In this document: positions 8,369 to 15,957 of the stretch, in pieces
Numbering within the stretch: position 1 is the first letter of the stretch
Layout of the letters: every line of letters starts with the position of its first letter
Translations under genes and position numbers: made by a program
From: Streptomyces sp. NBC_00690
Lineage (GTDB): Bacteria; Actinomycetota; Actinomycetes; Streptomycetales; Streptomycetaceae
Assembly (NCBI RefSeq): GCF_036226685.1
Contig: NZ_CP109009.1
Span: 3,658,001-3,722,000, forward strand
Direction: 5' to 3'
Length of the DNA: 64,000 nucleotides
Notes under the pieces: generated by a model
Told to the model about the DNA's origin: nothing
Databases searched by the model: none
What the model saw: the letters and a program-made list of their open reading frames with translations, nothing else

Positions 8369-9103
8369 GTCCACCGGCCCCACACCCGCACGGCGTGCGA
8401 GCGCCACTGCGGCGAGCGTGGAGTGCACGCCCAGCTTCCCCAGCACGTTCTGCATATGGGTGCGGACGGTGTGCGGCGACAGGAAGAGCCGCTCGGCCAC
8501 GGCCTTGCGACCGAGACCCGCGACCATGCACCTCAACACCTCGCGCTCGCGCGGGGTGAGGGACTCCACGAGCCTCTCGCTCTCGGTGCGGTGCTTGCGC
8601 GCCGCCGTCAACTCCCGCAGCACACCGGTGAGCAATGCCGGCGGCAGATGCGTCTCGTCCCGCAGCACTCCACGGATCACGGCCAACAGCCGCTGGAGCG
8701 AGCAGTCCTTGGCGACCCAGCCGGAGGCCCCGGCCTGGAGCGCCAGGGCGGCCCGGCGTGGATCGTCCTTCTCGGCCAGCACCACCGTGCGTACGGCCGG
8801 CTGCCCGGAGCGCACGCCCTCGACCAGCGTTATGCCATCCACGAGGCCGTCATCGCCCTCGTCGGAAACGGCACGGGCAACGGGCGCACGGGCGAAACCG
8901 CCGTGCGCCGCGCCGAGATCGGCGTCGACGAGCATGACGTCGAACGTACGACCTTCACCCGCTGCCCGCTCAAGACATCGCAGCGCGGCAGGTCCACTAC
9001 CGGCAGCAGCGACGTCGACGTCGGGCTCGGCCGCAAGAGCGGCAGCGAGCGACTCAGCAAAGATTCGGTGGTCATCAACCACCAGGACCCGAATACGGAC
9101 CAC
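8327..9103 (-). CDS. Orphan NarL/LuxR-type response regulator with an extended receiver
   Basis: The 258-residue protein has an N-terminal receiver beginning RIRVLVVDDHRIFAES, with the acidic pair DD and a phosphoacceptor Asp in MLVDADLG, and a C-terminal LuxR helix-turn-helix (LTPREREVL then LSPHTVRTHMQNVLGKL). Between the phosphoacceptor and the next strand there is an insertion of roughly 25 residues. The usual Thr/Ser switch residue is Ala (VVLAEKD), while the Lys is kept. The GTG at 9103 is chosen because AGGGGG lies about six bases upstream; longer in-frame starts at 9154 and 9244 exist. No histidine kinase is nearby. It lies next to the gal operon, but a link to galactose is unproven. 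Confidence 0.85.
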   Translation of the reverse strand: MVRIRVLVVDDHRIFAESLAAALAAEPDVDVAAAGSGPAALRCLERAAGEGRTFDVMLVDADLGAAHGGFARAPVARAVSDEGDDGLVDGITLVEGVRSGQPAVRTVVLAEKDDPRRAALALQAGASGWVAKDCSLQRLLAVIRGVLRDETHLPPALLTGVLRELTAARKHRTESERLVESLTPREREVLRCMVAGLGRKAVAERLFLSPHTVRTHMQNVLGKLGVHSTLAAVALARRAGVGPVDLAGDVVERGGQLA

Positions 9104-9577
9104 AGACACCCCCTGGCTCGGAGGGCGATCGACGGACTCGGCGCCCGGAGACATGGTTGCAGCATCCGCCCGGCCGACGCCGTGCTGGTCCTGGTACCCC
9201 GCCCCCGGGTGTCCTATCCGACTGTCTCGCCCCCTGATCAACACCGGCCCCCACCGGCGCTGAGGATCAGAGTACGGGCGGGGGGACCTGGGGGAAGGAT
9301 ATTTGCAGAACTGATTGCCTGAACTGTGCCAGGTGGGCTGATTGTTTGGTATTGGGGCGGAAGTCGACAGAGATCGACGAGTTGGCGATGGAGAGTCGAC
9401 GCACTTCTTCTACCCCGCGCTTTCTCCAACCCGCCCGACCGGCGACCAACCCGCTCCGGCCTCCCGGCACCCGACCGGGAGCCCGCACCGCGCTACCGGA
9501 CAGGATGCGGTCGCGAACCTTCACCGGAAAGGAAATCCCGCGGCGCAGTCCCTTCGTCGGGGGGTCGGCGAAGCGGC
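9104..9577. other. Noncoding region between galK and the response regulator
   Basis: About 470 bases with no convincing gene. The part at roughly 9295-9365 is clearly less GC-rich than its surroundings and is the likely promoter region for the leftward regulator gene. The part next to galK is GC-rich, with several weak inverted repeats but no outstanding terminator. Short open frames here have codon use unlike the neighbouring genes. Confidence 0.5.
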
Positions 9578-10681
9578 TCAGGAAAGGCGTCTCGCCCCAC
9601 TCGCAGCAACGGCGTCCCGCACCTCGGGCGGGCGGTACGACGCCCGGGCGAAGGCGGACTCGACTGCGTCCCCCACCGCCCGCACCCGCGGCCCGGGGAC
9701 CAGGGCGATCGCCGAGCCGCCGAATCCACCACCGGTCATCCGCGCCCCGAGCGCGCCCGCGGCCAGCGCCGCCTCCACCACGAGGTCCAGTTCCGGACAG
9801 GACACCCGGAAGTCGTCCCGCAGCGAGGCATGGCCCTCGGTGAGGATCGGACCGAGCTCCTCGGGCGCACCCGTCAGCAGCAGGTCCGCCGCCCGCTCCA
9901 CCCGGACGTTCTCGGTCACCACATGGCGCACCAGGGGCCCCAGTGCCGGCGGTAGTCGCTCCAGCGCCGCGGGGAGGCGTTCGGGAGCTAGGTCCCGAAG
10001 TGCGGGGATCCCCAGCAGCCGCGCCGCGGCCTCACAGCCCGCCCGGCGTTCCCCGTACTCCCCTTGGCTGTGCGCATGGGTGACGCGGGTGTCGATGACC
10101 AGGAGGGCCAGGTCGTGCGCAGTCAGGTCCAGGGGGATCTGTCGGCAGGACAGATCGCGGGTGTCCAGCAGCAGGGCGTGCCCATCGGTGCAGCACGCCG
10201 AGGCCATCTGGTCCATGATCCCGGTGGGGGCGCCCGCGTAGACGTTCTCCGCGCGACGGCAGAGCAGGGCGAGTTCCGTACGGTCCAGGTCCAGTGCGAA
10301 GAGGTCGCCGAGGGCCAGCGCGGTGGCGACCTCCAGCGCCGCCGACGAGGAGAGTCCGGCGCCCGTCGGCAGCGTCGACTCGAAGTGAAGGTCGGCACCC
10401 GTGACCGGATGGCCCGCCTCCCGCAGGGCCCAGACCACCCCCGCGGGATAGTCGCTCCACCCACCGGGTCCACGGCCGGGTGCGAGATCCTCGACCCGGA
10501 GTTCGACGCTCTGGCCCGGGACGTTCGCCGAGGAGAGCCGCAGCCGTCCGGGAGTACCCCGGTCCGCGCTGACCTCGATCGACAGCGGTAGGGCGAAGGG
10601 CATCACCAGACCGTCGTTGTAGTCGGTGTGTTCACCGATGAGGTTCACCCGGCCGGGCGCGGTCCACACCCCCTCGCTCAT
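9578..10681 (-). CDS. galK: Galactokinase
   Basis: ATP-dependent C1 phosphorylation of galactose, first step of the Leloir pathway. GHMP kinase of 367 residues with the galactokinase signature APGRVNLIGEHTDYNDG at residues 8-24, the ATP loop PTGAGLSSSAALEVA, GAPTGIMDQMAS, and the C-terminal GGGFGGSAI. The N-terminus is about 15-20 residues shorter than in many galactokinases because the ATG overlaps the galE stop by four bases, forcing coupled translation. Last gene of the galT-galE-galK operon. Confidence 0.95.
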   Translation of the reverse strand: MSEGVWTAPGRVNLIGEHTDYNDGLVMPFALPLSIEVSADRGTPGRLRLSSANVPGQSVELRVEDLAPGRGPGGWSDYPAGVVWALREAGHPVTGADLHFESTLPTGAGLSSSAALEVATALALGDLFALDLDRTELALLCRRAENVYAGAPTGIMDQMASACCTDGHALLLDTRDLSCRQIPLDLTAHDLALLVIDTRVTHAHSQGEYGERRAGCEAAARLLGIPALRDLAPERLPAALERLPPALGPLVRHVVTENVRVERAADLLLTGAPEELGPILTEGHASLRDDFRVSCPELDLVVEAALAAGALGARMTGGGFGGSAIALVPGPRVRAVGDAVESAFARASYRPPEVRDAVAASGARRLS

Positions 10682-11637
10682 GAGGCACGCCCTCGGGCGA
10701 ACTCCCAGGCGTCCGTGATGATCCCGGTGAGGTCCGAGCGCTTAGGCGTCCAGCCGAGGCGCTCCCGGGCGAGGGTCGCGGACGCCACCAGGGCGGCCGG
10801 ATCGCCGGGGCGGCGGGGTGCGGGGACCACCGGCACCGGGTGTCCGGTGATCTCGCGTACGGCGTCGATGACCTCGCGCACCGAAAAGCCCTGGCCGTTG
10901 CCGAGGTTGCAGATCAGATGCTCTCCGGGGGCTGCGGCACCGAGCGCCAGCAGATGGGCTTCGGCGAGGTCGGCGACATGGATGTAGTCGCGTACGCAGG
11001 TGCCGTCAGGGGTGGGGTAGTCGTCCCCGTACACGGAGATGGACGCCCGGGTGCCGAGGGCGACGCCGAGGACGAGCGGGATCAGATGGGACTCGGGGTC
11101 ATGGCGTTCGCCGAAGCCCCGGTAGGCACCGGCGACGTTGAAGTAGCGCAGGGACACCGCGGCAAGCCCATGGGCTGTGGCCTCGCCCGAGATCATGTGG
11201 TCCACGGCGAGTTTGGTCGCGCCGTAGGGGTTGGTGGGCGCGGTCGGATCGGTCTCGGTGACGGGCGTGCGGGCGGGCTCCCCGTACACCGCGGCCGTGG
11301 AGGAGAAGACGAGGGTCCGCACGCGGTGGCTGCGCATGGCCGCGAGCAGTGCCATCGTGCCGGCCGTGTTGTTCTCCCAGTACTTCTCCGGGTGCTGGAC
11401 GGACTCGCCGACTTGGGAGAAGGCCGCGAAGTGCAGGACTCCGGCATAGGTGGGATCGAGCCAGTCGGCGGCCTCGCTGACATCCCCCTCGATGAAGTCG
11501 GCGCCCTCGGGGACCGCCGTGCGAAACCCCGTGGAGAGATTGTCGAGGACGGTGACCTCGTGTCCCGCCGACAGCAGATGGTGCGTCACCACACTGCCGA
11601 TGTATCCGGCTCCACCGGTCACCAGGTACCTGCTCAT
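10678..11637 (-). CDS. galE: UDP-glucose 4-epimerase
   Basis: NAD-dependent extended SDR that interconverts UDP-galactose and UDP-glucose. The 319-residue protein starts with the Rossmann motif VTGGAGYIGS (residues 6-15), has the catalytic Ser-Thr region SSTAAVYG and the YxxxK pair in NPYGATK (about residue 145), and a C-terminal substrate domain (GNGQGFSVREV). Both ends overlap neighbours by four bases (galT upstream, galK downstream), so all three enzymes are translationally coupled. It can also supply UDP-galactose for cell-wall or glycoprotein sugars when galactose is absent. Confidence 0.95.
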   Translation of the reverse strand: MSRYLVTGGAGYIGSVVTHHLLSAGHEVTVLDNLSTGFRTAVPEGADFIEGDVSEAADWLDPTYAGVLHFAAFSQVGESVQHPEKYWENNTAGTMALLAAMRSHRVRTLVFSSTAAVYGEPARTPVTETDPTAPTNPYGATKLAVDHMISGEATAHGLAAVSLRYFNVAGAYRGFGERHDPESHLIPLVLGVALGTRASISVYGDDYPTPDGTCVRDYIHVADLAEAHLLALGAAAPGEHLICNLGNGQGFSVREVIDAVREITGHPVPVVPAPRRPGDPAALVASATLARERLGWTPKRSDLTGIITDAWEFARGRAS

Positions 11638-12677
11638 TGACTCGCCGCCTCTCGCAGTCGCCGGGCCGCGGACTCCGGCTGCACATCGTTGATGAAGACG
11701 CTCATACCGGACTCGGAGCCGGCCAGGTACTTCAGCTTGCCGGAAGTCCTGCGAATGGTGAAAAGCTCTAGATGGAGTGCGAAGTCATCCCGGCCCGGTG
11801 CGTGGAAGGGCGCCTGGTGCCACGCGGAGATATAGGGCGTCGGAGGCCCGGAGATTCCGAACAATCGGTCGAATCTTCGAAGGAGTTCGAGATAGATCCG
11901 GGGGAATTCGGCTCGGGCCGCTTCATCGAGTCCACGAAGGTCGGCGACGCGACGTCGTGGATATAGATGGACCTCGTACGGCCAGTGCGCGGCATAGGGC
12001 ACAAACGCCAGCCACTCCTCTCCCATGAGAACCATCCGTTCGCGCTGGGCCAGTTCACGGGCGACCACGTCATCGAAGAGGTTGCCGCCGGTGCTCCGTC
12101 GGTGTTCGTCGACCGATCGCAGCATCAAGGCCGTACGCGGGGTCACGAAGGGATAGGCGTAGATCTGTCCGTGGGGGTGGCCGAGCGTCACTCCGATGTC
12201 GGCGCCGCGGTTCTCGAAGCAGAAGACCTGCTCGACCCCGGGGCGGGCGGCGAGAGCCGCGGTGCGATCGGTCCAGGCGTCGAGGACGAGTGCGGTCTGC
12301 TCTTCGTCGAGGTCGGCGAAGGAGGCGTGGTGGTCGGGGGTGAAGCAGACGACCTCACAGCGGCCGAAGTCCCCCGCCAGGGAGGGGAAGCGGTTCTCGA
12401 AGACGACCACGTCGTAGTCGGCGGCCGGGATCTCACTGACGCGGCCGTCCCGGGACGGGCAGAGGGGGCATTCGCCGGGCGGCGGCTGATAGGTGCGCTC
12501 CTGGCGGTGGGAGGCGATGGCGACGAAGTCGCCGAGCAGGGGATCGCGCCGGATCTCCGAGCCGGTGGTGACGGGGTCGAGGGGCCGTCGGTCGACCACC
12601 TCGCGCACGGTGTCATCACGGCAGTCGTAGTAGAGCAGCTCCCGGCCATCGGCCAGACGGGTCGCGGTCTTCTTCAC
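11634..12677 (-). CDS. galT: Galactose-1-phosphate uridylyltransferase
   Basis: Transfers UMP from UDP-glucose to galactose 1-phosphate. The 347-residue length is normal. Visible hallmarks are the zinc-site CPLCPS (about residues 64-69), the nucleotide-binding VVFENRFPSL, and the active-site GHPHGQIYAYPF carrying the HPH triad with the uridylylated His. The frame extends to 12713, but the GTG at 12677 has GGAGGGAG about ten bases upstream and gives the usual KKTATRLADGREL start. First gene of the operon, downstream of an AT-rich control region. Confidence 0.95.
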   Translation of the reverse strand: MKKTATRLADGRELLYYDCRDDTVREVVDRRPLDPVTTGSEIRRDPLLGDFVAIASHRQERTYQPPPGECPLCPSRDGRVSEIPAADYDVVVFENRFPSLAGDFGRCEVVCFTPDHHASFADLDEEQTALVLDAWTDRTAALAARPGVEQVFCFENRGADIGVTLGHPHGQIYAYPFVTPRTALMLRSVDEHRRSTGGNLFDDVVARELAQRERMVLMGEEWLAFVPYAAHWPYEVHLYPRRRVADLRGLDEAARAEFPRIYLELLRRFDRLFGISGPPTPYISAWHQAPFHAPGRDDFALHLELFTIRRTSGKLKYLAGSESGMSVFINDVQPESAARRLREAASQ

Positions 12678-12735
12678 CCACAGACTCCCTCCTACTCCAA
12701 CAGAATCACACATAAAAAATCACAATCAAACATTC
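12678..12735 (-). promoter_or_regulatory. gal operon control region with TGTGATT repeats
   Basis: An AT-rich island at about 12700-12735, conspicuous in this GC-rich sequence. Read on the minus strand it contains TTTGATTGTGATT followed by ATGTGTGATTCTG, giving two TGTGATT-type direct repeats separated by a T-run. From memory, the galactose-inducible galP1 promoter of S. lividans has a complex operator of hexamer repeats of this kind. The match in position and composition is good, but it was not checked base by base. Confidence 0.6.
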
Positions 12736-12927
12736 ATGGCAAGGAACGGGCTGCTCTTCGGTCATGTTGTCGCGATCGGACCACCCGTTCGGACCGCCCG
12801 CTCAGCGGCCGGTGACCCTTCGAGGAACCAGCGAGCTCAACACCGGAAGGACGGTCAACGGCACAGGCGCCACCGCCAGCAGCACCGGCAACACCGAGAG
12901 AGACAGCCAGCGCGACGGACACAGCAG

Positions 12928-12974
12928 AGCGGCCTTGTCGCACCCTCCGCGAACGGGGGTGCGGCAAGGCCGCT
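12928..12974 (-). terminator. Terminator of the regulator gene upstream of the gal operon
   Basis: An 18-bp stem with one wobble (12928-12945 with 12957-12974) and an 11-base loop. It follows the stop of the leftward regulator gene by about 90 bases and precedes the gal promoter, so it insulates gal from read-through. The surrounding 12736-13062 contains no other feature I can support. Confidence 0.75.
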
Positions 12975-13062
12975 GCGTCTTCGACATCCGTACTGCTCGG
13001 CGACATGGCCGGACCGCGGTGCTGGACACCGCCGCCCGCAGGCACGCGTAACGACTCGGGGG

Positions 13063-13794
13063 TCAGCGCTCCATCGGCAACGACGGCCGGGGCACCATGG
13101 ACGACAGCGCGGGCGGGAAGACCCCCGGCGACGCCGCCGCCCGGTCCAGCAGCCCCGTGCGGGCCGCCAGCGCGGCGGCCTCCAACCGGGAGCCGACGCC
13201 GAGCTTCATCAGGACCCGCTGGACATGGGTACGGGCGGTGCTGGGCGCGATCCCCATGCCCGCCGCGATCAGCCGGGTGTCCTCCCCCTCGGCGACCCGC
13301 ACCAGCACCTCGACCTCGCGCGGGGTCAGCAGGTGCAGCAACCGCTGGCCCTCGTCGTCGGGTTGGGCCACCGGGTTGAGCAGTTCCGAAAAAGCGCCCT
13401 GGAGGAGCTGAGGGGCGACCACCGCCTCGCCCGCCCGCGCCTTGACCATGGCCCGCTCGACGCCCTCTATGCGCTCGTCGTGGCGCACATACCCGGAGGC
13501 ACCGGCGGCGAAGGCCGCTGCGATGCCGCGAGGGGAGGGCACCGGGCCCAGCACCACCACGGCCACCTGGGGCCGCTCCCGCTTGATCTTCACGATCGGA
13601 TCGAAGGCGCCCGGCTCCGCCGGCGTCGCCGTGCCCAACAGACAAACCTCCGGCGCCCTACTGACCACCAGGTCAGCCGCACCCGCAGCCGGCGCCGCCG
13701 CGGCGAGCACCCGGTGCCCCCGCAACTTCAATGCTGAGGCGAGCGCCTCCGCGAGCAGTCGGTGATCGTCGACCACCATGAGCCGCACGCCCAT
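13063..13794 (-). CDS. Orphan LuxR-type regulator with a degenerate receiver domain
   Basis: The 243-residue protein opens MGVRLMVVDDHRLLAEALASAL like a NarL-family receiver and ends with a LuxR helix-turn-helix (LTPREVEVLVRVAEG to STARTHVQRVLMKLG). The receiver has lost its chemistry: where the phosphoacceptor Asp should lie the sequence is CLLGTATP, the switch Thr is Gly (VVVLGPV), and the conserved Lys region reads GYVRHDE. It cannot be phosphorylated in the normal way and probably works as an atypical regulator, sensing a ligand or acting constitutively (inference). The ATG at 13794 has TAGGAG eight bases upstream. It lies upstream of the gal operon in the same direction, separated by a terminator. 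Confidence 0.82.
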   Translation of the reverse strand: MGVRLMVVDDHRLLAEALASALKLRGHRVLAAAAPAAGAADLVVSRAPEVCLLGTATPAEPGAFDPIVKIKRERPQVAVVVLGPVPSPRGIAAAFAAGASGYVRHDERIEGVERAMVKARAGEAVVAPQLLQGAFSELLNPVAQPDDEGQRLLHLLTPREVEVLVRVAEGEDTRLIAAGMGIAPSTARTHVQRVLMKLGVGSRLEAAALAARTGLLDRAAASPGVFPPALSSMVPRPSLPMER

Positions 13795-13932
13795 CGAGCA
13801 ACTCCTATCCCCCGCCGCTGCCGCTCCACCCCGGCCCTGCCCCGGCAAGTTACACGCTTGTTCGACTTTGCGCCGCGCTAACTTGTGAGAAGTCCCCCGT
13901 ACTGCCGAATTCTTCACCAAACAGGGCTACTT

Positions 13933-13960
13933 ATGACCTTCCCATGACCAAAGCATGACC
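13933..13960. repeat. Three helically phased ATGACC direct repeats
   Basis: ATGACC occurs at 13933, 13944 and 13955, exactly 11 bases apart. On the minus strand this reads as three GGTCAT boxes pointing toward the LuxR-type regulator gene. Spacing of one helical turn is typical of sites bound by tandem winged-helix response regulators such as PhoP. The match to a PHO box is partial. Confidence 0.45.
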
Positions 13961-14000
13961 TTGGCCCGGCATTTCGGTTCACCGATCGGCCGGGCCAAGG
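13959..14000 (-). terminator. Terminator of the beta-propeller gene
   Basis: Perfect 12-bp arms CCTTGGCCCGGC (13959-13970) and their complement (13989-14000), with a further CGGT/ACCG pairing inside the loop. It lies 18 bases beyond the stop of the 14019-15809 gene. Confidence 0.8.
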
Positions 14001-14018
14001 AAGCGGGAGAAGCGGCTA

Positions 14019-15809
14019 TCAGTCGGCCGTACTGAAGGCGACCGCCAGATACTTCTTTCCGATGGACGACTTGCTCATCAACGTGGCACCGACATAGAGC
14101 CGGCCATTGGCGAACCGGTACTCGGCCGAGTCCGAGGAGAAGGCGGTCTCTGACTCCCGTACCGAACGGTCCGACGGGTTCTCCATGAGCACGGTCTGTT
14201 TGAAGGTGGCGCCGTCGATGCTGACGACCTGACCGCCCGCGTCATACGGGGGCCACTTGTAGGCGATGATGTTCCCGCCGTCCATGCGCAACGGGAACAT
14301 CGTGTAGCGGTCGCCCGCATCCGCCCGGTCGCTGGTGGGCTTTCCGGTGGCGAGGTCGTACGAGACGATCTCGTTGGTGTCGCCGTACTCGCTGGCGCCG
14401 TCGTGGTCGGCGGTCGGGAGGTAGACCCGGCCGTTGCCGACGACGATCTTGGTGCAGTTCTCCACTTCGGTGACCCGGCAGCGCGCCTCGAACTTGTCGC
14501 CCGTCGCCGAGATCTTGGCCCGGAGCGTGCCCTTGTCGTCCAGCGAGAAGAGGTCGGAGAAACCGCTGGAGCCGGCCGTGTCGCCCACGTCGGCTGCGAC
14601 CACGAGCGGCTTGCTGGACACGACGCTCGCGTACTCGACACCGGCAGGCAGCTTGTACGAGAACAGCGGGGTCCCGTTGTCGGGGTTGACCGCCTGCACG
14701 ATGAGCTGGGGATTGTCGTAGCCACCGCACTTGCGGATCGCGACCAAGGCGGGGCCGCCGCCGTATCCCAGGTCCTCGCACTGGTCGGCGTTGACCGTCG
14801 GCTTCCAGCGGATGGCGCCGCTGTTGAGGTCGAAGGCCGCTCCGCCGTCCAGGCCGCCGGCGGCCACCGTCTGACCGCTCTGGGTGATCTCGTTGAAGCT
14901 CACCTTGCCGTCGCCGGTGGTGGTGCTGGTGAGGGACTTGCTCCACAACAGCTTGCCGGCCGCCAGATCGACGACACCGACCTCCGTGCACTTCTGGTAG
15001 TTGCGCGGGGGCGTGCGCTTGCCGGCCTCGAAGGCGATCGCGACCTTGTTGTCGGTGGGCTGCTGACGGGAGGACGCACAGATCTGGCCCGGCAGCGGCA
15101 GGGTCCACAGAACGGTGCCCTTGGCCGCGTCGTAGCCGGTGATCGACCGCACCCCGGGCTTCACATACGCCTTGTCGGTCACCCAGGAGCCCTGGACGTC
15201 CGTGAGGTCGGTACGGGCCGGCTCCGGCAGTTGGAAGGCCACCTTCGAGTTGACGTTGGCGGGCGCCTTCTCCTTGCCCGGGCCGTCACCGGCCTGTCCT
15301 TCGCCCTCGCCCTTCTCACCCCCCGAACCGCCTTCGGACGAGCCGTCCTTGGGCTGGGACGTGTTCTTGTCGGCGGTGTCCTTCTTGCCGTCGTCGTCCC
15401 GGGTGCTGGCGAAGTAGACCCCGCTGCCCACGATCAGGACCACGGCGACGGCAGCCGCGATGATGATCCGCATCTGGGTGCTGATCTTCTTGCCGCCCCC
15501 GGGGCCGCCTCCCGGACCCGGGGCCGCATACTGCGGCTGCATGGGCGTGGTCGGATGGCCATAAGCCGGTTGTTGGCCGTATCCCGGTTGTTGCGGTGCC
15601 TGCTGGGGATAGCCGTACTGCGGTTGCTGGGGCGCCCCGGGCGCCTGGGGATAGCCGTATCCGGGCTGGCCCTGGGGAGCGGGCGTCGGAGCACCGAAGC
15701 CCTGGCCCGAAGGCTCCTGCGGGGCACCGAAGCCCCCTGCGGGCGGCTCCTGTGGTGCGCCGAAACCACCGCCCTGCGGGGGCTGGTTCGGCGGAGGTGG
15801 CTGCGTCAT
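14019..15809 (-). CDS. Membrane-anchored PQQ-like beta-propeller protein (paralog 1)
   Basis: The 596-residue protein has a Pro/Gly/Gln-rich cytoplasmic tail (residues 1-110, with GFGAPQEP and GYPQQ-type repeats), one membrane helix (about 113-135), a Lys/Asp/Glu/Ser linker, and an extracytoplasmic domain of about 400 residues with PQQ/BamB-like propeller blades: repeated patterns such as AAKGTVLWTLPL, AAGKLLWSKSL and NSGAIRWKPTV. No catalytic motif is visible; propellers of this kind usually bind proteins or ligands. It is a tandem paralog of the next gene, and the pair reads leftward as one unit. Biological role unknown. Confidence 0.85.
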   Translation of the reverse strand: MTQPPPPNQPPQGGGFGAPQEPPAGGFGAPQEPSGQGFGAPTPAPQGQPGYGYPQAPGAPQQPQYGYPQQAPQQPGYGQQPAYGHPTTPMQPQYAAPGPGGGPGGGKKISTQMRIIIAAAVAVVLIVGSGVYFASTRDDDGKKDTADKNTSQPKDGSSEGGSGGEKGEGEGQAGDGPGKEKAPANVNSKVAFQLPEPARTDLTDVQGSWVTDKAYVKPGVRSITGYDAAKGTVLWTLPLPGQICASSRQQPTDNKVAIAFEAGKRTPPRNYQKCTEVGVVDLAAGKLLWSKSLTSTTTGDGKVSFNEITQSGQTVAAGGLDGGAAFDLNSGAIRWKPTVNADQCEDLGYGGGPALVAIRKCGGYDNPQLIVQAVNPDNGTPLFSYKLPAGVEYASVVSSKPLVVAADVGDTAGSSGFSDLFSLDDKGTLRAKISATGDKFEARCRVTEVENCTKIVVGNGRVYLPTADHDGASEYGDTNEIVSYDLATGKPTSDRADAGDRYTMFPLRMDGGNIIAYKWPPYDAGGQVVSIDGATFKQTVLMENPSDRSVRESETAFSSDSAEYRFANGRLYVGATLMSKSSIGKKYLAVAFSTAD

Positions 15810-15909
15810 GGCGTACGTACCTCGGAAGGGGAGTGGGAGACCGGGAAGGGGTCCGCACGGGTGCTGCGGACTGGCCCGAGAGCGGCCGGCGCGTCCAGCC
15901 GGCGAGCGG

Positions 15910-15939
15910 CCCGGGGACCGGTGTGGACCGGCCCCCGGG
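15910..15939 (-). terminator. Hairpin between the two beta-propeller genes
   Basis: 13-base arms (15910-15922 and 15927-15939) with one mismatch and a four-base loop, beginning 19 bases beyond the stop of the upstream paralog. A smaller hairpin lies at 15851-15871. Together they suggest partial termination between the paralogs. Confidence 0.6.
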
Positions 15940-15957
15940 AACCAGGGGTGAAGCTGC

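Noticed and set aside
12802..13029. 75-codon minus-strand frame with a hydrophobic end between gal and the regulator gene
   Set aside because: The terminator hairpin lies in its middle and there is no ribosome binding site.
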